64,000 nt of DNA from Pelobates cultripes (lineage: Eukaryota; Chordata; Amphibia; Anura; Pelobatidae). The stretch spans positions 124,955,829 through 125,019,828 of the forward strand of contig OW240917.1 of NCBI GenBank assembly GCA_933207985.1, given 5' to 3'. Under the pieces are notes generated by a model that was given only the letters and a program-made list of their open reading frames with translations, was not told the origin of the DNA and did not search any database. Made by a program: the position numbers and the translations under genes. This document shows positions 1 through 13,300 of this stretch, piece by piece. The first letter of the stretch is position 1, and each line of letters begins with the position of its first letter.

Positions 1-1146
1 TTTGAGTGCATGCACCTATTCCCATTGCAAGCTAGATGTCCCCTATCTTCTTCTTTCATGTCACCCTCCCTCAAAATGTTTATATCATGAGCCAGCTTTC
101 CACTTCAGCCACCAAAGTATTTTCCTTCAATATGCCTTCCTCCCTCACCAGCCTTCCTAGCCCTGCTTCATCACTATCCACCAGTAGCCAATATATCTCC
201 TCCTTCAACAGTTGTTCACAACTTCCTCACTAGCCACTATGGCTACCGCACATGTAACAATGCCCACCTTGTCAACGCAATCAGCAGCCTACCTCACTGA
301 CTAGGACCCTCCTTTTTTTGCTACTAGCTTTATCCTCCTTCCATCACAATTACAATCAGGGATGGAAATTCCCAGTTGACTACTTGCCTGTGAAGTGTAA
401 AGAAATCCATCAGGCTAAAAATATCCCAGCCTGACAATCTTCTCGCTTCCTCCGTGCATCATGCTGCTTTTTGCCAAACGTGTCTTTCCTCTCTTAACAA
501 CTATTTGTTACTTCTGTAGTGATTTTCACTCTCCACTAGTAGACCTGCCCCGGTTCACTCAATAACCACGTTCATCCACCTTAAATACTCAGAACCACCT
601 CCATTTTAATCTGCAATGCATTATTTTGTTTGGGATTGTAAGAGGTATTCACTGAAAGCAGTCGAAATACCTGTAAGATACTTATATTCCTCAGTGAGTT
701 TTTTATATCACATTGCCACCCTTGCTTTTGTCGTGAGTGCATTTGGAACAGGCAGCTGCTATTGCTTCCTGACTGTGTTGTCCCAGGCCATGTGGGTCTA
801 GGCCTAAATAGACATTGCATATTTATTTATTTATTATAATTTTTTTATAAATTCAGTGTGGTGTGTATGTTAGAGGAGCACAATTAGAATGGAATAGTTT
901 AACTGCACTCTGAACATTATACATCACACTTACCTTTTCTGATCAACAGTCTGTACTAATTACAACAGGATAGATATCTGTTCTTCATATTCATCATACG
1001 TTCAAGCAAGTGTGTTTAGCCATGTCTGTTCTGTACTCAAAGCATGTACATAACTCACTTGCTGGCTTTAACCGTGATTGTATATATTTTATAGTGTATC
1101 ATATATTTTATAGTGTATCTTACATTTCATTAAACTGTTTATCTAG
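1..1146. other. BLTP1 intron upstream of first visible exon
   Basis: Pyrimidine-rich to about 350, then AT-rich. It includes TTTATTTATTTATTA near 822-836. No exon is recognised. Confidence 0.5.
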
Positions 1147-1353
1147 GACTGTGGTAAAATGCAGCATTGCCAAATCTCAGGCTCTCTACAGTGCCCAGAG
1201 GGGCTTAAAGACGAGCAATGCAGCAGTGTTCAAAGTTGGAGCCATTAGCATCAACATACCTCAGCATCCAGCTACTCTGCACAGTATGATGGTGCGAAGC
1301 TCACATCAACTCTCAAAGCAGATCTCAGACCTCATCAGGCAGCCATCTACAGT
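1147..1353 (+). CDS. BLTP1: BLTP1 exon 1 of window
   Basis: The acceptor is CTAG before 1147 and the donor is GTAAGT at 1354. One base completes a codon begun upstream; the exon then reads [20 protein letters not shown] and ends IRQPST plus two bases of a Val codon. This is the first recognisable BLTP1 exon; the preceding exon lies outside the window. Confidence 0.95.
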
Positions 1354-4300
1354 GTAAGTAACATAAAATGGAATTCAAAGGTATTTAACAAAACTTCACA
1401 ACTCCTTTTAGTGTATGTAGGATCAGAATCCATTACCAGTAAATAGTAGTAAAAATTGGAAAATCAAACTTGGCCAATGTAAATAATTACTGTGTGTTTA
1501 AAATTGATCATTATAATTATTTTCTAGTAAAAAATTAACACTTTGTTTTTAAAATGTGTGTAATTTAAGTGTATGTAGCAACATATTTGGAAGTATTTTC
1601 TGTCCAAATAAGTTTTGTTTGTTTGCTATAGAACATGTTGACACAAACCACTTTATACATGCATAGAAGCATGTGCATTTTGCTTTGCGCTCGCTGGATT
1701 TGTTTTTATAAGTTTCTAAACTGAAATAAACAGGTATACCTATCACTTTATAGAAATTTCCTAGGGGCTATGAATCAAGTGGCTTGCACTAACGGTGAGC
1801 ATGCAACTGAATCCTCTATTTTATATAGTCAAAGACCATGTTTATTATGCCTTCTACTTGCTTCAACATTTGCATTGTCCTATAAAGAGTTATATTATAA
1901 TAAAATATATTATTTTCATTTTTGGAAGATAGTGACCCTCTATGTTATAAATAATTAATGAACTAGTCTCTTAATGAAGAGGGAAAGAGGCGACTGAGAA
2001 TAACTGTGTGATACAAAATGATAAATAGTAGTGTATATATGCTCTAAGCAAGTATGAAATTTTTTTTCTGGATATAAATGACATTGTTAATGTAATACTT
2101 TGTCCTTTACAGGGTGCCACCTCCAAGAGAGGACATTGCAACTCCATTGCTGTCTGAAAAGACTCCTACAAGTGTGAATCAAACTCCTATTGAGACCAAT
2201 GAATTTCCCCAGCTTCCTGAAGGCCTTGAAAAAAAACCCATTGTCTTGAAGTTCAGTGCCATGTTGGATGGAATTGCCATTGGAGCAGCACTACTGCCAT
2301 CTCTAAAAGCAGAATACAAGATGGGAAGGATGAAAAGCCATGGAATGACTGGTAATACCATGACGCCCTTTTACTAGTGTAATAGAATTCAATAACGTAT
2401 TCGTGTTACAGTATGTTAAAATAAATTTAAAATCGTCTTGTTATATGGTTTCAGAATCAAGAGTTGTGTAATGCATCTTTACTTAATATCCATGGGTATC
2501 ATCATCTGAAATTCCATGTACATTTTTTGCATTGTGGTGATCTATGATCTACAACCCTTAATCAACTTACTGCATGTACTGTACACGTGTTTTATGCTGT
2601 TTACCAAAAAGTGCATTTTTGATTAGACATGTGATAAGCTATGGGGTCTTTACGAAGTGAGGAGTGATAACATAAAATTTCTGTCTTATAGGTGCCCAGA
2701 CAAGGTTTACATTTGAGTTGCCAAACCACCGATTAAGATTTACTTCAAAAGTCTCCTCAACAGACATGTCAACAATTCCCCCCTCAGCCAGCCTTAACCT
2801 TCCTCCTGTCACCATGTCTGGAAAATACATCATGGAAGAGCATGATAATTGTTCAGACCAGGCATGGAGTATGGATGACCTTGTTACAAAGCAGGGTTAC
2901 TATCTACAGGGAAACTACCTGCGTTGTGTTGCTGAGGTAACCTGTAAGAAGTGGAAAGTATTTGTAATTCTTGTATTATATATATGTCATCACTAATGAA
3001 TATTTTAATTTATTTTTTAGGTTGGGTCATTTGAACATAATCTAACTACTGATCTACTAAACCACTTGGTATTTGTCCAGAAAGTGTTTATGAAGGAGGT
3101 CAATGAAGTTATACAGAAAGTTTCAGGTTTGACCTGTTATATGTGGGGGAGGTTATTGTTTTTTTGTTTTTTAATTCTTTATTTATTCCCAACTCACCAT
3201 CGGGAGAGGGATTGACTTAGAATTACAAATAAGCATTTATGCAAAAACAGAACAAAATATAAGGCATATAATAGGAAACATTAACATGTGTGGAGGGTTG
3301 TACAGTGAACTGAGGGTTTTTAGTTTTAGACGTTAAGGACCTCAGTATGGGGTCTGGTGTTCTCATGTTCTCTTCTAATGAAGGTAATATCTAAGGCAAG
3401 TGTATGCTTTGCCCACTGGTGGCATGTCTTGCTTTGTAGGGTTGCTGGCAAATTAAGGTCCTGGTCAGGAGCTATAGACCTTACAAACAAAGTAAATAAT
3501 AAAAAGGAGAAATAATAAAGAGTGGACGGTATTCGTAGGTAGAGTTAACTATCTATGCGACCATTTCATAATTGCCATTGCCTGAATGTCCATGAGCAGT
3601 TGCGTGTGAGTATGCCAAATTAAGAACACGTCAGGCTAATAGCCCTAGGGTAGTTATGCGCTTCTAGGTCGCGTTGGGGTTTATGTTTGCTGTCAGAGTG
3701 TAGAGGCAGGGGGCAGGGGGGAGAGATCTAAACTATGGGCTAGTCCCGTCATCAGTAAGTTTTGGCATGCAAAATGCATAATATGCTAGTAACTTAAGCT
3801 TAAAACAGTAACGACCGTTCTGGGAATTGAAGAGGGATCACTATGCAATTAGGTAAGCATGTTTAAAGATTTGTGTCCTTTGGGTAAAAGGATGTTCCAG
3901 GTGCTTCAGGTTGTTGTCGAGGTGGATGCTTCGGAGCGTGCCTCCTGAGGTGTAAACGGAGCGACTCTTGCTGGATCCCAGAGATGTTGCTTCCCCAGAG
4001 CCTCTTGTGGTCCAGGCCGTGCTAGGGGTGTTTGCTGAAGGACCAGGTCTCCAACAGAACTGCAGCCTGCTGTGGGCCTTTGACCGCGTGGGTGGTCTCT
4101 CCCTGTTGTACTTCCAGCGTTCTTGGTGATCGCCATCTGTAGTGGATCTAATGGGCCCTGAGCTGTGTGGTGAGGGGCTGTGGGGATCTCCATCATTGCA
4201 GGGTCTCCCCTGTGAGATCTGCATAAAATGTAAGACTCATGTTCTCGAAGCGTAAGGGGAGGACCATCTCTGTGCTGCTTGCACCGCTGCTTTATCCTTG

Positions 4301-7300
4301 TTATGGCTAGGTCCCTGGGGCTGTCTCCAGTGCTCTTCTGGTCTTCAGCACATGGAACACCCCATCAAACTGAATGCCTCTCTAGCTTGTTTTGGTGGCA
4401 GTAGCACCCCTACCATCCTTCTCAGTTGGTGTGGTAGGTCCACATTTGGAATCCCTCCTGACACTCCCCGGACTTTGAGGTTAGTGCTGCATCTTGTGAC
4501 TTTCATTTGTGCACCCAACAAGGCCTGAGAGATCTGCGTCTGAGACGTCTGCCTGAATAGTTAGCTGGAGCACGTGGAGTAGCTCCTTTTAGGGTATCCT
4601 CCATGACTGGTTTTGGGACTGCATTCCTTGCTTCAGTCGGAGGCTGTGGAGAAGGCAATAAGTCTGCAGCACTCCTGCTTTGCAGTAGGTCCTCCGAGGA
4701 GTCCGAGTAATCATCCGGGTCGGCGGCTATCTTGGGCCCATAGATGCCATGCCCTTGACAGAGAAGCTCTCCGATATTCATGCCCTGTCTGGGTCTTTCA
4801 GCCCCTTGCTTCTTGGTATTGCCAACCATGGTAGTTTGGAGTTGTGTGTCCCCGTTTTCTGTGCGAGATTGCGGTAGTAGTCTGCTATTTTGGTGTTCCA
4901 AAGCACGGAGCTCATCAAATGTGCGACTGATCCGTTTGGCTGCTTGGCTCCACCCCAGTGTTTTGATTTTAAATTCTTGTTTTTTATGTTTTTTTTGTTT
5001 TGTTTTAATCATGATAATGTGCATATTTTCATTCATGTACTTGAAATGCTAAATGTTTTCTTTCTTTGGAGTGTCAGTTAAATTATATTTAAGCTTAGAC
5101 TGTGATAGGGCTGTTAGCTTTACATAGCACGTGTAAGTGGCCAAGCATTGCATTACATCTCAAAACATATAATCAGATTATACGCTGGAAACTTTCAGGT
5201 AAACTCTGAAAATGGCACTGCAATATAAAATGGCTATAGTAGGTCCTGGCACTGATACTACTTTAATGCATTCCAGTCTTTTTGATATGAGGGACGTGGC
5301 GTATAATGCAGCATTCTGGAAAATATAAATTTTGTGCAAAAAAATATAAAGATTTGAGCTTTCAAAAAATACGGTTTTGAGACCAAAATCTATAAAATGC
5401 ATTAAAATTGTATTGGTGCCCAGAGTGTCCCTTCAAAAGTGTTATTAATTGCCCAGACTAACTTAGATGCCCTGCACCCAATCCTGTCCAGTTTGTGCTG
5501 GCATTAGTTAGAAACATACTTTCACTTCATACACATCCTCTAAAACTGCAATGATTAGCTGCTGGCATTTTTGCTGTAGACTTCATTTCACACGATGCTA
5601 GCATATTAAAATATTTACAGTCAACTGGCAGCATCCTTTTTCCAAGTTGCCTCACATGACCGTATGTAGAATTGCAAAAATTATCTCACTCCGGCAGCTC
5701 AAACTCAGAACTACTATTAGCCTGCTAGAAATTGCCCCATCCTGACTGATGGTTTGATACAATTAATAAATAGCATGTTGTTTTGCTATATGGACTGTTC
5801 AGAGCAGGAATATTCCCATGGCTTTAAAAAAAACAAAATACATGCATTGGATTTTTTTTGCACAAAGTTTCCAATGCATACGTCTACCTCATAGAGGGTC
5901 CATTTCAAGGCCAGAGGTAGGCAAGTCATGTGCTATTTTGAAAGTAAAGACATGTCTTGAATCCTGAAGGGCTTACGTTTCTAGATCAGTACAGGAATGA
6001 TTTGTATATGCACCATTTACCTTACACAGCAGTGGTTAATTGGCACATCATTTATTTCAGGGCACTATTGTTCAGTTTTTAGCTGCAAGGTATTTTCACC
6101 AAGATCAGGGATGAATAAATATAGGCATACTGCCAACATTAATGCATCTGTGCAAAATTCACTTTATTCCTTTCGTTAAAAGGCACTTGAGTAAAAATCT
6201 AGTGTTGATACTCAGAAATGTTACACTCAGAACAAGACATCAACATAAAAAGCACAATTTACCAACATGAGCACACCTGGTACTTCTGGTTCTGTGCAAT
6301 CTAAGCACTCATGTTGAAATGAGAACAGAGAGGGTCTCGGTGTGCAATGGGCCTGTCAAAACCTGGCCATAAGGTCTCTAATAATGGACAGCATTATTAT
6401 TATTACGATCTTTATATGAATATTATTAGTTCTGAGGTTTCCAAATTCATTCTAGAATTAGTCCGGATATTCCAAGGCCTGGTAATTAAGCCTTACTACA
6501 CTTTGCTACTATGGTTTTGGCTAGGTTTCCACTTGTATATTTCTGTGGATTCCTTTAGTATCCTAATATCAGCCTTCTTGCGTGGAAAGCTAACAGCTTA
6601 GCTATGACCATCAAAAAACACCAAGGGTTAATTCACTAAACAGTGAATTGAAAACCAAATTGCAAAATTCATAACATAAAGCTGTGTTATTGGCGCAGAA
6701 AATAAAAGGTTTCAGGTTGGAAGGGAGAGGAAGAAAAGTTGGAATAGAAATATTTATTTAAAAAAAAAATTACAGACAAATTAAAGAGCAGAGCGGCATT
6801 ACACATTTTAACTTAACCTAAGTATTGTACCTAACGTGTGAGTGTCTGGCGAGTGCATCTAAGTTCTTGTGTATTTTCAGGTGGGGAGCAGCCAATTCCT
6901 CTTTGGAATGAACATGATGGCACAACAGATGGAGACAAACCCAAAGCTCTTCTTTATTCCTTAAGCCTGAGATTTAAGGTGAATATCACTACTTGAGTAT
7001 GAATAAGTAATGTTTTTAGTACAGAATAATGTTATTTTATTATTTGAATATGTACTGATCTCAAATGAACTGCATATATACAGAGCAGCTCTCACCACAC
7101 AATATTTATTCTTTAGAGCCAAGTATGATGAATGTTGTGCTCCAGTAAGAGTTTCATGATTCAAGAGGGCTACCGTATGTGGTTTTGTTTTTCTTTAGCC
7201 TCTAAAATGAAATAATAAACAGGATTTAGTGGTGCTTCATTACAATAAAAACTGCATTTTATGAGTAACCGTGAATACATTGATTAACTAGTGCTTCTTT

Positions 7301-10300
7301 GTACTTTCCAGGGAATCCAAGTGACAGCTACAACTCCATCCATGAGAGCCGTCAGATTTGAGACTGGACTGATAGAATTGGAGCTCTCTAATAGAGTCCA
7401 AACGAAAGCAATGCCTAGTAGCAGCAGCAGCTATCTGAAACTCTTTGGAAAATGTCAGGTCGATTTGAACTTGGCTCTTGGGCAGATCGTAAAACATCAG
7501 GTTTGGACAAACTTAAAGCCCAGTGAAAATAATTTTGCTCTGCTGAGTAACATGCAGTTTTAAATTGCACTTGTCCTTTGTGCTAAATCGCTAAAGTGCT
7601 ACAGCCCTTCCTAACATCGCAGGTTCATTGTATTAACACAGTTAGCAAATGTCTTGGGTTCACACAAAAGCGTGAAACTACATAGCATTCGGATTCAGCA
7701 GTGAAGTATTCTGTTCATTTTCACTAGCATCAGTGAAGAATGTGAGCCAGATTAGGATTCAGACTTCATAGAAAGGGGAAAAACGTATTCAAAAAGATAT
7801 TTGAAACAATAAACAGTTTTTTTTTTTTTTTATTGAGTTTGTTGTTGGTAGAGGTTACACATGAAGTGTGGTAGAAACTTATGTACAATCACATTGATAA
7901 ACTATTGTTTGACATTTGAAACTATGTATAAAAATTCAAAATATTTATTTTAACTATTGAGTTTTTATTTTATTTTTTTATTTATTTATTTTTAGGCGTT
8001 GCTGATTTTTTTTAAATCTGTAGCTTTGACAAAATGTGCATTTGTCTGCCATTTACTGTTCAATGCATGAGTGTCCTTGTGATAAGTAAAATACATTTTA
8101 AATAAAATTAGCATCTGGGAAAGAGCCAATGAAAGTAAAACATAAAAAAGGTTCTTAAAATACTTTCTTAGTAATGGAAAAGGAAAAAATATAGGAAGCA
8201 TACAGTTGTTTGAAAAACTAGCATTTTACTTAATTCTATACAAAGTGTAAAATGTGACTTTTTTTCTGAAGATTACTATTTATAAACCAAATTTAAGGTC
8301 ATGAATACTACAGGAATATGCAGAAATGGCACTAGTACTAAATCTTACACATTTCTCACTAAAAGCATTGGTTTTGGCGTTATGCATGCAAGCCGTTGTT
8401 TCCAAAAAGTAAGGTATAAATAAAACCTACAGTTGGTTTTAATAGCCGTGCCTCTTATTTGTTTCTATAGACTTTGAAAAGCTGTAAGCGGTCCCCTGAG
8501 TGCCTTGTGTCTATAGGTCTATATGAAAGTAAATAAAACCCATAGGTTCCTTTTAACTGTTGTGCTAGCACGTAATCTTTCAACACCTGTTATTGCTTTA
8601 GCCGTTTATCATTTTTATTTTTAAAGGTTTATGAAGAGGCGGGATCTGATTTTCACCAAGTGGCTTATTTTAAAACCAGACTCGGTTTGCGTAACGCTCT
8701 CCAGGAAGAAATCAGTGGCTCGTCAGGCAGGGAGGCTGTACTCATTACTCTGAGCAGGCCCATTGTCTATGCACAGCCTGTAGCCTTTGACAGAGGTAAG
8801 AAAGCTGCATTTCCATTGGAGTCCTGCAATCCGTTATGTTATTAAATCCCCATATCCAAAAGCTAGCACTTGAATCAGATACTGATTTTGCTGATTTAGT
8901 TTAGGTTGATAAGCATGCACAGCAGGATTATGTTTTGTTAAACGCTTTGTACATTTTGACCTTATACTGACCTTTAAAATCAGAAATAATAATGTTTTTA
9001 CTTAAAGCATAAACAATTAACTTTTTAAGTTGTCAACAGTGCTGAGATTTGCTTTTTCTCTGTACTGTTAACACAAATAAAACTATCAAACCTAAATCTT
9101 TAGCATTTATGCAGACGTAGTTCCATTTTAAATCTTTCCCTGATATTTACAAGCCAATTGAAAGTCTCAGCTTCTACACATTAAAGGAGCACTCCACTGA
9201 AAAAATTATATATATATATTGTAACTATTTAGTAGATTCATCTATTTCAGTTTTATTTTTCTAAAAACAGCTTGCAACAGTTGCAGATCTCTTTGACTGC
9301 AACCTTCGCAAGCCCCGAAAGCTAGTCCTGGGATTTTTGTTGAAACTGGAACCTTTAAAACAGTCACAAATGTGACAGGCTCCACACATATAAAGTACTT
9401 CAGAGAGCTGAAGTGCTTTGTGTGTGTAGTGTCCCTGTTACAATCTTCCAACAGAAACCATTCCCCCAACACTGGGATTATACACCGGGCCAGTGCAAGG
9501 ATTTTTGCTGCCCTGGGCAAAAGAAAAATTTGCCTCCCATCCCTATATGCGCTGCACGCCATGTGAGATCAGAATGCCCCACCTATATTATCTGTCATAT
9601 GAACCAACGCCAGTGCTGCACACAGTGTGTGTTTACATTAAAAATCCTGCTGGGACAGACTATAGACACCAGAACCCCTACATTAAGTCCCTTTAAAAGA
9701 GCTTAGTGGTGTACTAGCAAAACCATTAATAGATTTATTTAACCAATCATTGTTAATAGGAGTAGTCCCAGAAGATTGGAAGTTAGCGAATGTTGTGCCC
9801 ATTCACAAGAAAGGTAGTAGGGAGGAGTCGGGGAACTATAGGCCAGTAAACCTTACTTCAGTAGTGGGGAAAGTGATGGAAACCATGTTAAAGGATAGAA
9901 TTGTTGAAAATCTAAAAAACACATGGATTTCAAGATCATAGACAACATGGGTTTACTTCAGGGAGATCATGCCAGACTAATCTTATTGATTTTTTTGATT
10001 GGGTAACTAAAATTATAGATCAGGGTGGTGCAGTAGATATTGCTTACCTAGATTTCAGTAAGGCTTTTGACACACATAGAAGGCTTATCAATAAACTGCA
10101 ATCTTTAAGTTTGGATTCCAATATTGTTGAATGGGTAAGGCAGTGGCTGAGTGACATGCAACATAGGGTTGTAGTCAATGGAGAATATTCAAAGCATGGG
10201 CTTGTCACCAGTGGAGTACCTTAGGGATCTGTACTTGGTCCCATTCTCTTTAATATTTTTATTAGTGATCTTGCAGAAGGTCTTGATGGTAAGGTATGTC

Positions 10301-13300
10301 TTTTTGCTGATGATACTAAAATATGTAACAGGGTTGATGTTCCAGGAGGGATAAGCCAAATAGGAAAAATTATTTAGGTAAACTAGAAAAATGGTCAGAG
10401 TTGTAGCAACTGACATTTATCTTGGACGTAAAAACCCAAGGGCAGAGTACAGAATATTTGATAGAGTCCTAACCTCAACATCCTAGGAAAGGGATTTAGT
10501 GGAAGGGATTTAGACAATGTAATAGAGCAACAGGAAATGCTAGCAGAATGCTTGGTTGTAGAGGTATTAGCTGTAGAAAGAGGGAAGTGCTCATGCCATT
10601 GTACAGAACACTGGTGAAACCTCACTTGGAGTATTGTACGCAGTACTGGAGACCGTATCTCCAGAAGGATATTGATACCTTAGAGAGAGTTCAGAGAAGG
10701 GCTACTAAACTGGTTCATGGATTGCCAGATAAAACTTACCAGGAAAGGTTAAAGGATCTTAACATGTATAGCTTGGAGGAAAGATGAGACAGGGGGGATA
10801 TAATAGAAACATTTAAATACATAAAGGGAATCAACACATTAAAGGAGGAGGCTATATTTAAAAGAAGAAAAACTACCACAACAAGAGGACATAATCTTAA
10901 ATTAGAGGGGCAAAGGTTTAAAAATATCAGGACGTATTACTTTACTGAGAAGGTAGTGGATGCATGGAATAGCCTTCCAGCTGAAGTGGTAGATGTTAAC
11001 AAGTAAAGGACTTTAAAGGACCACTATAGTGCCAGGAAAACATACTCTGGAAAGGGGAAAAGGGGTTAAACTTACCTTTTTCCAGCGCTGGGCGGAGAGC
11101 TCTCCTCCTCCGATCCTCCTCTTCTCCTCCCCGTCGGCTGAATGCGCACGCGCGGCAAGAGCTGCGCGCGCATTCAGCCGGTCAGATAGGAAAGCATTCA
11201 TAATGCTTTCCTATGGACGCTGGCGTGCTCTCACTGTGAAAATTACAGTGAGAAGCATGCAAGCGCCTCTAGTGGCTGTCAATGAGACAGCCACTAGAGG
11301 ATTAGGGGGAAGGCTTAACCCATTCATAAACATAGCAGTTTCTCTGCTCATACTCGTTTTCCTGGCACTATAGTGCCCTGAGGGTGCCGCCACCCTCAGG
11401 GTCCCCCTCCCGCCCGGCTCCGGAAGGGGGAAAGGGGTTTAAACTTGCCTTTTTCCAGCGCTGAGCGGGGAGCTCTCCTCCCCCGATCCTCCTCCGTTCC
11501 TCCTCCTGGGCTGAATGCTCTCCCCTTTTGTCCCCGGCTGCTCTCCCCTCTTGTCCCCGGCTGCTCTCCCCTCTTGTCCCCGACTGCTCTCCCCTCTTGT
11601 CCCCGGCTGCTCTCCCCTCTTGTCCCCGGCTGCTCTCCCCTCTTGTCCCCGACTGCTCTCCCCTCTTGTCCCCGACTGCTCTCCCCTCTTGTCCCCGACT
11701 GCTGTCCCCGACTGCTCTCCCCTCCTGTCCCTGACTGCTCTCTCCTACCCCCCACCCCATTAGTGGTCTTTCCTCTCCCCTCTCCTCTCTCCTCCCTCGG
11801 TGGTCTCTCCTCTCCCTTCCCCTAGTGGTCTCTCCTCCCCTGTCCCTTGGTGGTCTCTCCTCTCCCCTCCCCTAGTGGTCTCTCCTCCCCTGTCCCTTGG
11901 TGGTCTCTCCTCCCCCCCCCCTCTAGTGGTCTCTCCTGTCCCCCCCCTACCCTAGTGGTGTCTCCCCCCAACCCCAGGTGCTGTTTCCTCCCCCCCCCCT
12001 TCTCCTGGTGCTCTCCCTCCCCTCCCCAGGTGGTCTCTCCTATCTCCTTCTCCCCTAGGTGGTCTCTCCTAGCCTCTCTCCTCCTCCCCCAGGTGGTCTT
12101 CCTAAGGGGTGCCCTAGGCAACTGCCTAAGTCGCCTATAGGTAGCGCCGACCCTGATTATACATTACATTTTCACATTGCACTCTTTTTCTGTAAATTAT
12201 ATCAAAGTGAATAACTACTTACTCAAAACAGGATGTTGGACTCCAGTTCCATCAGTAAAATTGCAGAAGAAATGATTAATCCAGCATAAACCTGCAAGTC
12301 CAGGTATCTCCTGTGTTGGGTGCTTACAGCAAACCAGTAACATTTTAGCTTTTCTGTGGGCACTCGTTAATGGAACTATCTGTAGAGCATGTACAATAAA
12401 CAGAATGTCATTGAAGTGCATAAAAAAGGTAAGACTGGGTCTGCTCACCCTTGTCTTCCAGCTATTGTTGGATACAGTGGTTAAAAATGTTAGGGTTTAT
12501 AGTTTAAATCCAGCCGAAGAGCCAATGTTGAATACACTTGTCCGCCATGATATATTTCCAAGTCTAGATCCATGAGCAAGAAGTGATTTATATATACCTA
12601 CATCTGTTTATCTACATCCCCAATATAGCAGTTCTGAAAAAAGGCAAACTTGCTTGTACACCATTGTACTCACCTAAAAGAAAATATTCTGTTGGTATTA
12701 TAAGATCTGCGATTTGAATATTTATTCAGTGGTTTTTTTTTTTAAATTATCTTACTATTCAAGTTATTATTCCTTTACCAGCTGTGCTGTTTTGGCTAAA
12801 CTACAAGGCAGCTTATGATAACTGGAATGAGCAGAGGCTGGCATTAAACAAAGATATCCACATGGCTACAAAGGAAGTGGTTGACATGCTTCCCGGTATC
12901 CAGCAAACCTCTGCCCAGGCTCTTGGGACTCTTTTCCTACAGCTTACTGTGAATGACCTGGGTATATGTTTGCCAATAACCAATACTCTCCAGGTAATAA
13001 TACAACTTTTTTTTCAAATGTATTTATTTTTGCACATTCTGTTTAAATTAAAAAAAAAAAATTATGTTGTAGATTACAATAGCTCACAAATGCTAGATTG
13101 TACGTCTTCCTAGAAAAAGATATGACCGTCTTAATTTTAGACTCGTTAAGGTATGGCAGATGATTACATGTAGTAAGTGGAGCAGTACTTTCTTATAAAT
13201 AGCTTATTTTAGGGTTGCACTGGCTTTGTTGGTGCCCACACCAGCAAGAGTCCGCTGTGGTCACCTCCGGCACGAGGACACGGTCAGCAGGCAGAGCTTG

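Larger units (their letters stand above)
9485..12155. mobile_element. Composite nonautonomous hAT-like element with 8-bp target duplication
   Basis: The 8-bp direct repeat ATTATACA lies at 9477-9484 and 12156-12163. The ends are imperfect inverted repeats: left CCGGGCCAGTGCAAGG; right, reverse-complemented, CAGGGTCGGCGCTACC. Subterminal CCCTGGGCAAAA and GCCCTAGGCAACTGCC-like motifs also pair loosely. An 8-bp duplication with CAGGG-like ends is typical of hAT transposons. No transposase is present. The interior is filled by a CR1 fragment (9698-11008), a T2-like MITE (from about 11017) and GC-rich minisatellites (11516-12100). All of it lies inside one BLTP1 intron. Confidence 0.72.

Noticed and set aside
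4298..5081. Several + strand frames of 60-90 codons
   Set aside because: They are the reverse strand of the L1 ORF1 relic, whose minus-strand reading carries the recognisable motifs.
11368..11825. Overlapping 100+ codon frames on both strands
   Set aside because: Repeat-encoded by 20-23-bp GC-rich minisatellite units.
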